A stretch of 64,000 nucleotides of DNA from Janthinobacterium psychrotolerans (GCF_001677885.1 NZ_LOCQ01000058.1:1-64000), one strand, 5' to 3'; counted from the first letter of the stretch, positions 1-10,104 are shown. Made by a program: numbers and translations. The notes: generated from the letters alone by a model not told the origin.

Positions 1-2341
1 CGGCATTGCCGGCCGGCCCCGCACGCGTGGGGCTGCGAACCAGCGAGAATGTACCGATCACGCCCGCCAACTCGCCGCTGAATCGAGCCAGGCCGCCATC
101 AATATTGAATTGCGGCGAATGGACATCTCCCGAGGAATTCACCTCGAAATATTTTCCAGACGGCTGGCTTCCAATCCGAAAAACGTCCGGCCCCAGGTAA
201 AACCCACCTCCCGCCGCCGGCCAGTCCGCGCCGGTAAATGCACCGCCCGCGATCGCACCACGCGCGCGCAAATTGTTGATCTCCATATCACCGCTGCGAT
301 ACAGGCGCCAGCCGGACTGGCCAGCAACGAAATTGCTCGCCCAGATATCGCCGCCAATTTTGGCATTGGTGATCGAGGCGTTCTGGATAAATGCATCGGC
401 GACATACATGCCGATCGGGATAGTCACCCCTCCAATAATAGTTTCTGTCGTGCGCACGATGAACGGCACGGCCGACGCGATACCGCTGCCGGCGGGCGAC
501 GCGACATAAAACGTCGTGGCGCGCACGCCGAAATCGATTGCGCCGCCGCCACCGATCAACTCGAATCCGCCCGCAACACCACCCGCATCGACGCGCACAG
601 CATATTTCGCCTGCACCTGGCCGAGTGAGGTGGCCGTCGCGATCGCCTGCTGCGACACCGCGGCATAGGACGCGACCAGTCCGGTGATCGGGTCAGCCAG
701 CACTGCCTGTGCCTGCTGCAGGTACGATGCCGCCGCCTGCGCACTACCATCGGCGTTAGTCGCCGACTGCGCGACCTGCTGCAAATACGATCCAGCCTGG
801 CCAGCGGCGGTACCGGCAGTTGTCGCGGCATTGCTGGCAGCCAGAGCGCTCTGGCCAGCTGCTGTCGCGCGCGCGTCGGCAGTTTCTGCTGAGCCGCTGG
901 CTGCCTGGGCAGCGCCTGCCGCCTGGCTAAATGCTGCCTGGGCCGCGACGCGATCGACGCGTGCAGCTTCGGCTGACTGGCCCGCCTCGGTCGATTTCGC
1001 GCCGGCAGTACCGGCAGATCCAGCAGCAGCGGCAGCGGACCCGCCAGCCGCATTGCGCGATTCTGCAGCCAATAGCGCGCTGTTGGCCGCCTGGCTGGCA
1101 GCAGTGCCGGCCTCCGTCGATGAGGCGCTGGCTGAACCGGCTGACTGCAGCGAAGCGCTGGCCGACTCGCTTGCTGCGTCGCGCGCGGCTTTCGCTTCGA
1201 TCGCTGATTGCGTGGATGCAGCGGCCTGCACGCCGGCTGCGCTGACCGATCCGGCAGCGGCATTTTTGCTGATTAACGCGGCGCTGGCACTGGCACCAGC
1301 CTCGCCCGCCGCGTTCGCCGCCGTGCTGGCTGCACTTTCCGCCGCTGCAGCGCTGTCGCCTGCAGCAGTGGCCGCCTGCGAGGACTGGCCGGCTGACGTC
1401 GACGCCGTGCCGGCGGACGTGCTGGCATTGGTGGCTGACTGGTTCGCCTGGCTGGCGTATTGACTGGCACCGCCGGCGGCGGCTTCGGCTTTTGCCGCAT
1501 CGAGCAGCGCAGTGGCCGCGGCCTGCGCCGCCTGGGCTGCCGATGCTGCTGCGGCGACGGTATCGCCGAAAACCTGCTCCAGATCCGCGACCGCATCCCG
1601 GGTCGGCTCGATCAGATCGATTTTCGCGCCAAGGTCAGCATACAGCTGACTCTCTGTGATCTGCTGCGTCAGCACCTGCAGCAGATGCTCAACCTCAACA
1701 TCCGACGCGCCCACCGTACCGCTGCTGGCGTTGTATGGGCCGGGGATGGCCGCGCGCGACACATAGCGAATCCAGTAATACCGGAACGCGCCAGGCCCGA
1801 CCGGGTCCGTATATTCCCGACCGTCAGCACGGCCCACCAGCGCCGCCTGCGCGAAATTGTTCGTCGGCGCGCGCCACACCTCGGTGTGCGACAGGTTGCT
1901 GTAATTGGCCGGCGCCGCATTCCACGCCAGGGTGATCGTCGCCGGGTGGCCGGTTGCGGCCAGGCCCGTCGGCGCCGGCGGCGGCGTCAGGTCCAGCGCC
2001 TGGGTTTTAGCCACCGTCTGGCGGGCGTGGTAGGTCACGCCCTCGATCACCGTGCTGGCCGTCACCGTCACGATGCTGGCCGACATATCCGCGTAGTTCA
2101 GCACCGCATTGCCGTTGGCCACGGCCATTGACACCGCCGGCTCGCTGGAAAATGTGATGTCGCCCACGGCGCCCAGCATCAGCGCCGAGAACGTGATTGT
2201 TTCCGGCGTCGGCACGCCAGCCGCCGACACCTCGAACATCGTGGCGCTGGCCGTGAGCATCAGCGCGCGGTCCATCGGCGTCGCGTAGCGCGGCACCGTG
2301 TTCATGATCAGGCGGTCGCGCTCACCCAGCAGCGCGCTCAA
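1..2341 (-). CDS. Tail tip / central fibre protein, lambda J C-terminal-like (partial)
   Basis: The frame is open from 2341 to the left edge (780 visible residues). The proposed start is TTG at 2341, overlapping the upstream stop as TTGA and preceded by a GGGGTGAT stretch; an ATG at 2305 is the alternative. Residues about 120-225 look like a fibronectin type III domain (PPPAPTGLAA, then TLAWNAAP). Residues about 255-565 are an Ala/Ser/Gly-rich coiled low-complexity stretch of repeated SAAxAAS units, typical of phage fibre shafts. The last visible part (IQNASITNAKIG, then NLRARGAI) matches the C-terminal style of J/DUF1983 tail proteins. It likely extends from the tail tip and contacts the host surface. 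The C terminus is missing from this window. Confidence 0.85.
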   Translation of the reverse strand, partial: MSALLGERDRLIMNTVPRYATPMDRALMLTASATMFEVSAAGVPTPETITFSALMLGAVGDITFSSEPAVSMAVANGNAVLNYADMSASIVTVTASTVIEGVTYHARQTVAKTQALDLTPPPAPTGLAATGHPATITLAWNAAPANYSNLSHTEVWRAPTNNFAQAALVGRADGREYTDPVGPGAFRYYWIRYVSRAAIPGPYNASSGTVGASDVEVEHLLQVLTQQITESQLYADLGAKIDLIEPTRDAVADLEQVFGDTVAAAASAAQAAQAAATALLDAAKAEAAAGGASQYASQANQSATNASTSAGTASTSAGQSSQAATAAGDSAAAAESAASTAANAAGEAGASASAALISKNAAAGSVSAAGVQAAASTQSAIEAKAARDAASESASASLQSAGSASASSTEAGTAASQAANSALLAAESRNAAGGSAAAAAGSAGTAGAKSTEAGQSAEAARVDRVAAQAAFSQAAGAAQAASGSAETADARATAAGQSALAASNAATTAGTAAGQAGSYLQQVAQSATNADGSAQAAASYLQQAQAVLADPITGLVASYAAVSQQAIATATSLGQVQAKYAVRVDAGGVAGGFELIGGGGAIDFGVRATTFYVASPAGSGIASAVPFIVRTTETIIGGVTIPIGMYVADAFIQNASITNAKIGGDIWASNFVAGQSGWRLYRSGDMEINNLRARGAIAGGAFTGADWPAAGGGFYLGPDVFRIGSQPSGKYFEVNSSGDVHSPQFNIDGGLARFSGELAGVIGTFSLVRSPTRAGPAGNA

Positions 2342-3807
2342 ACCATCACCCCGACGGTCACGCGGCCGGTCAGCCAGTAGCGCGACAGCAGCACCACCAC
2401 GCCCGGCGCACCCTCCTGCAGGCCGTAGCGCGCATCGGTCAGGGTCACGGCCTGACCCAGTTCCAGCATCATCATCTCGGGTTCTCCATCAAATTCGTAG
2501 ACCGTGCGCGGCACGCTGTTCAGGGCCAGGCGGCGCGTGGCCTCGGCATGCGCGTCGGCGCGGGTTTTCAGGAAGGTTTCGATCTGCACCGGGTCGTCGC
2601 TGATGCGGTACCGCGCACGCACGGCCTCGTCGGTCACGGTCTCGGTCAGCCACTCGGTGGCGTACAGGTCGGCGTGTTCAGGCGGAATGCTGGTGGTCAG
2701 GCTGGCCTGCACCGTGTAGTTGCGGTCAAAGCCGATTTTCACTGCGGCCGCCACCGGCAGGCGTTGCACCGGGTGCAGGCTGCGCTCGCGCATGTGGTCA
2801 GGGCCGATCGCCACCGGCACGCCCAGGCCCGGCAACCCGACCTGCACCAGGCGCAGCTGGCCAGTGCGCGACATAATCGCCTGCGCGCCCACGCTGGCGG
2901 CCAGCTGCTGGATCGCCTGCGCCTGGTTGGTCCGGTCCGCCACGTACAGGCCCACCAGCTGCGGGTGGGCAGCGTCGAAGGCGGACAAGTTGGCCAGGTC
3001 CAAATCGACCGCAGTGAATCGGTCGCTGACCTTGCCGTAGCCGGTGGCGATGCGCTGCACCAGCGGCGCGATGCGTGGCGCGTAGCCGGCCACGTTGTCG
3101 CCCTGCACGCTGGTGGTGATCACCTGTGCCAGCGGATTCGTGATCAGCGTGAAGCGGCCGGTCGCATTGTTGATCGCAGCCGACACCGGCTTGCCGTTGG
3201 CGCGCACCTCGGCGATCGACTCGACCGCGCCGAGAAATCCATATTCCAGCGCGGCCGGATTGGTGGCCAGCGGCGTGACGTTGTGGCATTCGCCGAACGG
3301 CACCGGCAGGATGGAATCCTTGTTCTGCGTGGCGCCGCCCAGCTTGGCCTCGGTGATCGGCGTGTTCAGGCGCTGCAATTTGTCGCGCAGCGTCAGGCTG
3401 ATCGATTCGCGGCCCGATACGGCCACGTCGGCGATGATGCCATCGAACACGAGGCGGAAGTCGGCGCGCGGCCAGGCCGGGTCACCGGACCAGACGCGGA
3501 CGGCGCGATTCGACCATACGTCGGTAAGCCAGCCATCGAGCGCGCCGTCGGCGTTGTCCAGCTCGATATCGCCGCCCGACAGGCCGGCCTCACCGGTCAG
3601 GCTGACCTGCTCGGTGAATGCGAGACCGCCGGTGGCCAGAGGCTGGTACTCGACGTTGGCCGGTGTGTCGGCAGGGCCGGTAGTGTACAGGCGCGAGGCG
3701 ATATACCGCGTCACCTCGACGCCCGCCACGTTGACCTGGGCCTCGATCAGCACCATGCGCACGGTGGCGCTCTCCTGCAGCCATGCCAAGAACTGTGCAT
3801 CCGTCAT
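2338..3807 (-). CDS. Tail tip / baseplate hub-type protein
   Basis: A 489-residue protein between the tape measure and the J-like fibre gene, overlapping the former by ATGA (3804-3807). Such a protein downstream of the tape measure normally builds the distal tail tip. The N-terminal part has beta-rich turns (LATGGLAFTEQVSLTG, then GGDIELDNADGALDGWL) that I associate with tail proteins of long-tailed Burkholderiales phages. There is no signal peptide or membrane segment. The family is assigned by position and style only; I cannot align it to a solved hub. Confidence 0.72.
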   Translation of the reverse strand: MTDAQFLAWLQESATVRMVLIEAQVNVAGVEVTRYIASRLYTTGPADTPANVEYQPLATGGLAFTEQVSLTGEAGLSGGDIELDNADGALDGWLTDVWSNRAVRVWSGDPAWPRADFRLVFDGIIADVAVSGRESISLTLRDKLQRLNTPITEAKLGGATQNKDSILPVPFGECHNVTPLATNPAALEYGFLGAVESIAEVRANGKPVSAAINNATGRFTLITNPLAQVITTSVQGDNVAGYAPRIAPLVQRIATGYGKVSDRFTAVDLDLANLSAFDAAHPQLVGLYVADRTNQAQAIQQLAASVGAQAIMSRTGQLRLVQVGLPGLGVPVAIGPDHMRERSLHPVQRLPVAAAVKIGFDRNYTVQASLTTSIPPEHADLYATEWLTETVTDEAVRARYRISDDPVQIETFLKTRADAHAEATRRLALNSVPRTVYEFDGEPEMMMLELGQAVTLTDARYGLQEGAPGVVVLLSRYWLTGRVTVGVMV

Positions 3808-6800
3808 TTTTCATACTCCACTGTTTGTCTCCAGGGCGATGTTTTGGCCGTTTTCTCAACGCCGGCCACCACCGTTTTCGCAGCCTTGATGTTCGATTCG
3901 ACCGTGGCCCGGATCAGGCCGTCGGTCTGTTTTCCCTGGTCGCCGCGCAGACCTTTGATTTCCTCGCGCAGCATCTTGACCTCAGCCACCAGCGCATCGG
4001 TATTGCCACCGCCCTGGCTCGGCGCGCCGCCGAAGTAGCGGCGCATGGCGGCCGCTGCCTGCGCGTCGACCACCACCTCACCGCGGTGCAGCTCTGCCGA
4101 GTAGCCATCAAACGGCACATTGGCCAGGCCGCCCGCATGCGAGCCGTCGAACTTCACGCCCAGGCCATTCGACACACCCATGGCCACCTGCAGGTTGGTG
4201 ATCGCCTGCGCCACCGTCAGCACGCTGTCATTGATGGTGATCAGGCCAGACACCTGTTTCGTCAGCGCGTCCAGGCTGGCCTGCTGCACGTCGACCTGCG
4301 TGCTGGCCCAGCGCATCGCCTCATCGTTGGCCGCCATAACGCGCGCGTAGTCCGCCACGTAGCGGGCATCGGATGCATTGACCACCTGCGAGGCCGTCAG
4401 GAACGCCTGCTCAGCGGCAGACAGGCCAGACTGCGCCGTGCTGTCGCCGGCGTTCGCTGCCGAGAGGGTTTTCTCGAACTGAGCCCGGGCCTCGGCGTAT
4501 TTCTGCTCCGGCGTCAGGGTGGACTGGTTGCCCAGCGCCAGGCTGGCGTTGAGGCCGCCGACAGTTGCTGCCCACGATTTCAGGGCAGTCAAAGAAGACG
4601 TCATTGCCGATTTTTCAGTGTCATACGCCTTGGACAATGCGTCCTTGGCGGTCACCACCGCTTTCGCGGCCTGCACTTGGTCGAACAGCGCCTTGTTGAC
4701 GTCAGCGATACCGGCGCGCTGGATGGCCAGCAGTTCAGTTTCGGTTTTCGTCAAGTCGTTCAGCTGCTGCTGCAGATCCTTGCGCTCGCTGGCGATTTCA
4801 CTGGCGGTTTTGGCGTCGACAAGATTGCCGGCCAATTCGGCGGCGTAGTCGGCCGTTTGTTTGAATGGATCAGCCAGCGCAATCAGCTGCGCATACAGGT
4901 TTTGGCCTGCCGTGGTGCTCAGATCCTGCGCCAGCACCAATGCCTTGAATTGCTCGCTGGTCGTCACGCCCGAGTAGCCGAGTGCCGTCATTGCATCCCG
5001 CACCGATTTCGTAATCGGCGCCATCTGTTCGGCCTCGGTCAGGAAGTTCTGCACGAAAAAGCTGGTACCGCTGGTCAGCTTGTCGAGGCCGCCAGTGGCT
5101 GTGATCAGACTTTCGCTCAGCGCCACCGCGCCCAGGCCTGAGACATTGAAGGACTTGCCGAGCACAGCCAGCACGTCGGCCACCTGCATGTAATCATTGG
5201 CCACGCGCGCCAGCGTCTCCAGATAACCTTCGCCCACGACCTGGTATTGCTCCAGGCCGGCCACGCCGTAGCGCGCCATGTCGTCGCCGGCTTTCGAGAA
5301 CGCGGTTTCCAGCGCCGCCTGCAATTCGTCGCCCTTAAGGTCTTTCAGGCTGATTTTTCCCAAGTCGACCACGAAGGTGTTGAGCTGGGAAGTGAAGGCA
5401 TCGCCACCCAGGCCCAGCATGTCTGCCGCGCCAACGATGGTGGTGCGTAGGCTCAGGATGATCTTGGTGAACTGGTCGCTGGTCTCGCTGCCCAGGCCGG
5501 TCAGCGCTGTTTTGTATTTATCGCTGGAAAACCAGCCGCCCGATTTTTTGGTGTCGACATATGAGCTGACGTTCAGGCCCGAGGTATCCAGCGCGCCCAG
5601 GCTGGTCTTGCCGGTGACGATGCCAGCATCTTGCACCGTCGTTTTGCCGCCAAATATGCTGCTGGAGACATTACCAAGCCAACCGCCACCGGAATCGCTG
5701 CGAGTTGCCAGCGACGTGGTCAGCGAATCGGAACGTACCAGCAGGCTGCCGAGGTCGCCAATGCCGGATACGATCTGCTTCAGCGATATCACCATCGATG
5801 AGGAATAGGCCAGGCCCAGCCCGCTGTTTTTCTCCATGATGGCCAGCGAGTGCGCGATCGACTCCGATTTCGCCGACGAGTCGCCCAGCACCGAGCCGGT
5901 GCCGGTGGCCGCTTGACGCTGCTGGGACAAACTGATCGATGATCCGCCGCCCCCGCCACTGGCCAGGCCGATGGCAGCAAGCATGGCGGCCACGATACCG
6001 ACCGCAGCCAGATTGCCAGGAAACGGCACGGCGATAGCGCCGGCCATGGCAGTCGTCGCCAGGGCACCCTGCTTCACGCCCTCCGCGGCCACGGTAACCG
6101 GTACGGTCGCCACGGTTGCGGTCATCTCGGCAGCTTTCGACGTGACGAACAACCCGGTGAATGCGGTCAGCAAGCCGCTTTTAGCAAGCATGCTCTGGAC
6201 GGCCATGGCCATCTCATACGCGCGGTACGCTTTCTCGACGCCCTCCATCGCCTTGTAACCGGCCGAGTTCTCTTTGAAGAATCCTTTGGCAGCGCTGGCC
6301 ATGTCGCCATACGATTTGACCTGGGCCTGAGCGCCCTGCTGCGCGGCCGCCGCTTGGGCTTTTGCGACCTTGGTCGGGTCGCCGCCGGCGTCCTTCATCG
6401 AAGCCGCGAGCTGCGCGGCGACACCCGCCTGCGTGCGCTCGTAGCCAGTCAGCGCTGTGGTCAGGCCTCCGATGGCTTTGCCCACGGCGCCGAACGACTC
6501 GGCCATGCCAGTGGCGGCAGCCTGCGCCGCCGTGTCGATGGCCGTCAGAATGTCCAGCAACTCCTTGGCTTTGGCGACGTCCGTCACAGCTTCCTGCGCC
6601 TGCGCGATGCCTTGCGCGGCACGAAGGCGTTTCAGTCCATCGATTTTCAGATTGTTAAGTTCGATGGTTTTCTCGCTGTTCGCGAAGCCGGCCAGCGCGG
6701 CGCTCTGCTCTTCCAGATCGGCGATGGCCAGCGCCGTCTTGGCCGCCGGCAGCATGCCGTAGGTGCGGATCTGCTCTTCGACGGCAGCGACCTGCGCATT

Positions 6801-9170
6801 GATCGAAGCGATTTCTTTGTTTCCTGCATCGGCGGCGGCTGTCGCGGTTGCCGCCTGGCGCAAGCGCTCCTCCTCGTCGCGGGTGAAACTTGCGTCGAAG
6901 AAGGCCTTCTCGGCAGCATCGCGCTTGCCCAGGATCTCGTTCAGTTCTTTCTGGTGCTTGGCCGCCTCGGCCTTGGTGGCGCTGTTGTGCCCTTGCAGTG
7001 CGCCGATCTGCTGGTCGAAAGCATCGATCTCGGCCTCGTAGGTTTTCAGGGCATAGTCGCGCTTGTTCTGGTAGGCCTGCTGCACGGACAGTTCGCCGCC
7101 CTTGAGGTACATGTCATCGAGCTTGCCCAAGGCATCGTAGTGGGCCTTGGTAGTTGCCGCTTCCTTCGAATACTGCTTGATTTGATCGGCGAGCTGCGTG
7201 TTCTCGACCTGGTCAGCCTTTGGCTTTGGCTCCCGCCCTTCGGTATCTCGATAGTTTGGCTTTCCAACATAAATTTCGTACGCCAATTGCGTTTGCTTCT
7301 GCTGTTGCACCTCAACAGGAGCACTGGCATATTTTTTTAGCAACGCAGCCGATTTCTGCATGTAATCAGTATCAACCTTTAATTTTTCATCGGAATCCTT
7401 TTTGCGTTTGGCCACAACGGCGGCCGTCCTCTCGTCAAACGCCTTTTGAAATTTATCCTCTCCGGCAAGAATGTCGTCCCTGTCCTTTGAAAGTGCAGCC
7501 TTGTTCGCCTCGACTGCCGCACGCTGTTTTGCGTATGCGGCAATTTGTCCGTCCGCGCTAAAGCCTGCTGCGGCAACATCGCGCCCATACTGAGCGGTAA
7601 TCGATGTTAGATTGCTAACGTATCCGGCGCCAGCATGCAAAAGCTTCATCTTTATATATGCGTCGTTGATTGTGTCTGAAAGGGACACAAATACTTGCGC
7701 TAAAGAATGCCCCCATGAGGCCAATTGGCCATTGCGTGACAATTCACTCACCTCGCCATTCGCATCTTTCAAGTGCTTTGTTAGAGCCATTACGGAGACA
7801 GTCAGCACCTCATTGAAGGTTTCGCCAATGCTCGTTTTCAAATCTTGCGTGTACCGCTGCATCGAGGTTAACTGCTTGCCTGCGGTCCCCATTGCAGCCT
7901 CGTACGTCCCAGCAATATCAGCGCCCCGCTCGATCACGGCATTAAGCCTGGCCTGCACACGCTCATTTTCGGTAAGCTCCTTTGTGCTCTTTCCAAGTGA
8001 GTCGGCCATCTGGCGATAGGCTGACTGCAAGTTGACGTTGATACCGATATTGCGAAGGATAAGCACGTTGCCGCGAGAAATACCGTTCACCAAGCGGTCG
8101 AACGCATCCGAGGAGTTCAAATGGCCGATTACAGCAGCGTCTTGCGCAATTCGCGCCAGGGCGGTCGCGTTTTTAAGGTCAACGTGAGCCTGCACCAACT
8201 TGGTGGCCGACTCCCGTGATTCGATCATGGTGATACCTTGCCTAGCGATAGCATCAGTCGCAGTATCCATCTGCGTCTTGGTATAGCCGGCATTGCGCCC
8301 GACAACCTCGACAACGACGCCAAGAGTCTCGTATCGCGCTGCCATGAGTGCGGCATCCTTGATGTACTCCCCCACTTTCAGGGCCGCATAGGCCGCCGCA
8401 AGAATTTTTAGCGAACCAGCAAGAATCCCGGATGAGTGAGATGCATCCTCTTTCGCCTTCGCCGCCGCCTTGATTGCGTCTTCGTGCGCTTTAATGGTCG
8501 CAATTGCTCGCTGCGTCTCTTGGGTAACGCCCATCTGCGCCGCCTGGTAGGCCAGCAGCTGCGTCCGGCTCATGCCAATCGTGGCGGCCTGCTCGCGCAT
8601 GCGCTCAATCAGCTGCTGCTGGCCCAGTGTGAGCTGTGTGGTTGATGCACCTAGGGCAGTATTGGCCTGAGCGGTTGCGCGCGCCTGCTCAGCCTGCGCG
8701 CGCATGATCTTGGCCGTGTCGTCCATCTGGCCATTGGTGACGGCTGCGCGCTGACCAGTGCGAGCCGTGGCATCGCCAAGACTATCTACACTCTTGGCAG
8801 CATCGCCGCCGCGGCGCCACACGCCAGCCGATGCAGTGGTAAAGCCGTCCAACGCGCTCGCACCCTCCACCGACGTCGAGCGCACACGCACTGCTGCTGC
8901 GCTCAATGAATCTACCGACGTGGTGGTGCCGGCTACTTTTTGAGCAGCACGCACGCCAGCCTCGCCAACAGCATCGACCGCCGCGGCGCTTTCCACCACC
9001 TTTGCCTTTGCGGCCGCATTAGCCTCGCCCAGCCTGTCGACGGCCGCCGTGGCACCGGCGGTCTTCTGCTCGACACGTACTGCTGCTTCGCCAAGGGAAT
9101 CGAGGGCCTTGTTGCCATCGACCACCTGGCGTGTATCGATGGAAAGTCCAAGTTGGGCGATATCGGGCAT
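3804..9170 (-). CDS. Tail length tape measure protein
   Basis: At 1788 residues this is the longest gene of the window and sits just after the tail chaperones, the standard tape-measure position. It is rich in Ala, Lys, Gln and helix, with N-terminal degenerate repeats (residues 20-130) of the type ALDSLGEAAVRV / AAVDRLGEAN. A hydrophobic stretch near residues 1040-1080 (PFPGNLAAVGIVAAMLAAIG) fits the membrane-active segments known in tape measures. At roughly 0.15 nm per residue the tail would be about 270 nm, a known rule of thumb applied here as inference. Codon use and GC drop between about 7.2 and 8.45 kb, suggesting a recombined segment. Confidence 0.92.
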   Translation of the reverse strand: MPDIAQLGLSIDTRQVVDGNKALDSLGEAAVRVEQKTAGATAAVDRLGEANAAAKAKVVESAAAVDAVGEAGVRAAQKVAGTTTSVDSLSAAAVRVRSTSVEGASALDGFTTASAGVWRRGGDAAKSVDSLGDATARTGQRAAVTNGQMDDTAKIMRAQAEQARATAQANTALGASTTQLTLGQQQLIERMREQAATIGMSRTQLLAYQAAQMGVTQETQRAIATIKAHEDAIKAAAKAKEDASHSSGILAGSLKILAAAYAALKVGEYIKDAALMAARYETLGVVVEVVGRNAGYTKTQMDTATDAIARQGITMIESRESATKLVQAHVDLKNATALARIAQDAAVIGHLNSSDAFDRLVNGISRGNVLILRNIGINVNLQSAYRQMADSLGKSTKELTENERVQARLNAVIERGADIAGTYEAAMGTAGKQLTSMQRYTQDLKTSIGETFNEVLTVSVMALTKHLKDANGEVSELSRNGQLASWGHSLAQVFVSLSDTINDAYIKMKLLHAGAGYVSNLTSITAQYGRDVAAAGFSADGQIAAYAKQRAAVEANKAALSKDRDDILAGEDKFQKAFDERTAAVVAKRKKDSDEKLKVDTDYMQKSAALLKKYASAPVEVQQQKQTQLAYEIYVGKPNYRDTEGREPKPKADQVENTQLADQIKQYSKEAATTKAHYDALGKLDDMYLKGGELSVQQAYQNKRDYALKTYEAEIDAFDQQIGALQGHNSATKAEAAKHQKELNEILGKRDAAEKAFFDASFTRDEEERLRQAATATAAADAGNKEIASINAQVAAVEEQIRTYGMLPAAKTALAIADLEEQSAALAGFANSEKTIELNNLKIDGLKRLRAAQGIAQAQEAVTDVAKAKELLDILTAIDTAAQAAATGMAESFGAVGKAIGGLTTALTGYERTQAGVAAQLAASMKDAGGDPTKVAKAQAAAAQQGAQAQVKSYGDMASAAKGFFKENSAGYKAMEGVEKAYRAYEMAMAVQSMLAKSGLLTAFTGLFVTSKAAEMTATVATVPVTVAAEGVKQGALATTAMAGAIAVPFPGNLAAVGIVAAMLAAIGLASGGGGGSSISLSQQRQAATGTGSVLGDSSAKSESIAHSLAIMEKNSGLGLAYSSSMVISLKQIVSGIGDLGSLLVRSDSLTTSLATRSDSGGGWLGNVSSSIFGGKTTVQDAGIVTGKTSLGALDTSGLNVSSYVDTKKSGGWFSSDKYKTALTGLGSETSDQFTKIILSLRTTIVGAADMLGLGGDAFTSQLNTFVVDLGKISLKDLKGDELQAALETAFSKAGDDMARYGVAGLEQYQVVGEGYLETLARVANDYMQVADVLAVLGKSFNVSGLGAVALSESLITATGGLDKLTSGTSFFVQNFLTEAEQMAPITKSVRDAMTALGYSGVTTSEQFKALVLAQDLSTTAGQNLYAQLIALADPFKQTADYAAELAGNLVDAKTASEIASERKDLQQQLNDLTKTETELLAIQRAGIADVNKALFDQVQAAKAVVTAKDALSKAYDTEKSAMTSSLTALKSWAATVGGLNASLALGNQSTLTPEQKYAEARAQFEKTLSAANAGDSTAQSGLSAAEQAFLTASQVVNASDARYVADYARVMAANDEAMRWASTQVDVQQASLDALTKQVSGLITINDSVLTVAQAITNLQVAMGVSNGLGVKFDGSHAGGLANVPFDGYSAELHRGEVVVDAQAAAAMRRYFGGAPSQGGGNTDALVAEVKMLREEIKGLRGDQGKQTDGLIRATVESNIKAAKTVVAGVEKTAKTSPWRQTVEYEK

Positions 9171-9527
9171 TTATTTGTCCTTCTTGTTCTGGTGATGAAT
9201 GAACAGCGCGTCGAGGCGATCGATCACGCCTTCTTCAAACGGATCGAAGCGCACTTGGTGGCGCGCCTGCCAGCCCAGGATCTCGGCGCTGGTCAGCGCG
9301 TTGACGGCCATGCCGCACTGGCGTTTCTGGTTCAGTTGCGTGAACCAGGTCCACAGGTAGGCCAGTTCATGCGGCAATTGCGGCACGGCCGGCGCCTCGG
9401 GCGCGCGGTACAGAGGGTTTTGCCGGGCGGTGTCGAGGTGGTCGCCCTTGGCATTGCCATCGCCTGCAGCTGCCGCACGATCAAACAGGTGATCGGCGTA
9501 CAGCAGCAGGCTCTGGATCAGACCTTC
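9171..9527 (-). CDS. Tail assembly chaperone, -1 frameshift extension (lambda T-like part of GT)
   Basis: This frame is open from the slippery heptamer at 9533-9527 to TAA at 9171 (118 codons). It has no ATG start; only a GTG at 9386 could start a 71-residue product. Read as a -1 extension of the upstream 154-residue gene it gives a fusion of about 270 residues, the lambda G/GT arrangement, in which the short form and the rare fusion escort the tape measure and recruit tail tube subunits. The C-terminal part (HELAYLWTWFTQLNQKR) is helical. It lies directly before the tape measure, as in other long-tailed phages. Frameshift use is inferred, not shown. Confidence 0.75.
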   Translation of the reverse strand, partial: EGLIQSLLLYADHLFDRAAAAGDGNAKGDHLDTARQNPLYRAPEAPAVPQLPHELAYLWTWFTQLNQKRQCGMAVNALTSAEILGWQARHQVRFDPFEEGVIDRLDALFIHHQNKKDK

Positions 9528-9982
9528 AAAAAATTGGCGTCGTTTTCCAGGGCGGCCGTGACGCGATCAACCCAGGTGGGATACTTCTCGTAAGCAGCAG
9601 CGAGCACAGCGCGATCCAGTGGCGCCTCAGCGCCACCGCTCGTAAAGCCGTACCAGTCAACCGCCACCGCCAATGCGATGCGTTTTTGATTGCTGTCAAT
9701 GGTGCTTACAAGCTGATCGGCGCCTTCGTCGGTCGTGGCATCGATCGCCGTCGATTTCTTTGCCGAGCGCTGATAGCCATTGGCGCGAGTGGCGTGATGC
9801 TCGGCGCGGTATTCCGGCGAATTCTTGCCAACGATACGGATGCCGGCGATAGGATCACCGTCCTGATTGAAGAGGACGGGCACGTCGAAAGTCACGCGCG
9901 CAGCCGGCGCGGACAGGTTGGCGATGTCGAAGCCGGCGACGGCCAGGGTTTGAGCGATGTTCGGGGATGCGTTGGTATTCAT
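9518..9982 (-). CDS. Tail assembly chaperone (lambda G-like)
   Basis: A 154-residue protein starting at ATG 9982, which is preceded by GAAAGG at suitable spacing. The longer upstream frame is GC-rich read-through without phage-like sequence, so the internal ATG was chosen. It lies between the tail tube side and the tape measure, where G-type chaperones sit. The product (ARVTFDVPVLFNQDGDPIAG, and EKYPTWVDRV near the end) is soluble, without membrane segments. Its last codons contain the slippery site that would produce the longer chaperone form. Confidence 0.78.
   Translation of the reverse strand: MNTNASPNIAQTLAVAGFDIANLSAPAARVTFDVPVLFNQDGDPIAGIRIVGKNSPEYRAEHHATRANGYQRSAKKSTAIDATTDEGADQLVSTIDSNQKRIALAVAVDWYGFTSGGAEAPLDRAVLAAAYEKYPTWVDRVTAALENDANFLKV
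9527..9533 (-). other. Slippery heptamer T TTT TTG for programmed -1 frameshift
   Basis: On the minus strand the 3' end of the chaperone gene reads AAT TTT TTG AAG GTC TGA. The heptamer T TTT TTG is in the X XXY YYZ register used for -1 slippage, three codons before the stop. A slip joins the frame that stays open to 9171. No strong downstream pseudoknot is obvious. Confidence 0.68.
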
Positions 9983-10078
9983 GGGCAGTGCCTTTCGTGG
10001 GTTTTGATAGTGCCCGTGCCGGCCGCCGCGCCCACGAAGGCGACAGCGACCAGTCGGTGCTAGGGTGGCGCTTGCGCC

Positions 10079-10104
10079 AAAAGGAAAGCCGGCGCGGAGC
10101 CGGG
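10079..10104 (-). terminator. Intrinsic terminator after the Bro-N gene
   Basis: The minus strand reads CCGGC TCCGC GCCGG followed by CTTTCCTTTT, directly after the stop codon of the Bro-N gene. Confidence 0.6.

Noticed and set aside
684-1463. Long Ala-rich rightward frame
   Set aside because: It is the complement of the Ala-rich fibre shaft on the minus strand; composition is a GC-skew artefact and it has no ribosome site.
2548-4038. Long rightward frame over two tail genes
   Set aside because: Arg/Gly/His-rich composition is typical of a shadow of GC-rich genes; the minus-strand genes here have clear coupling and family features.
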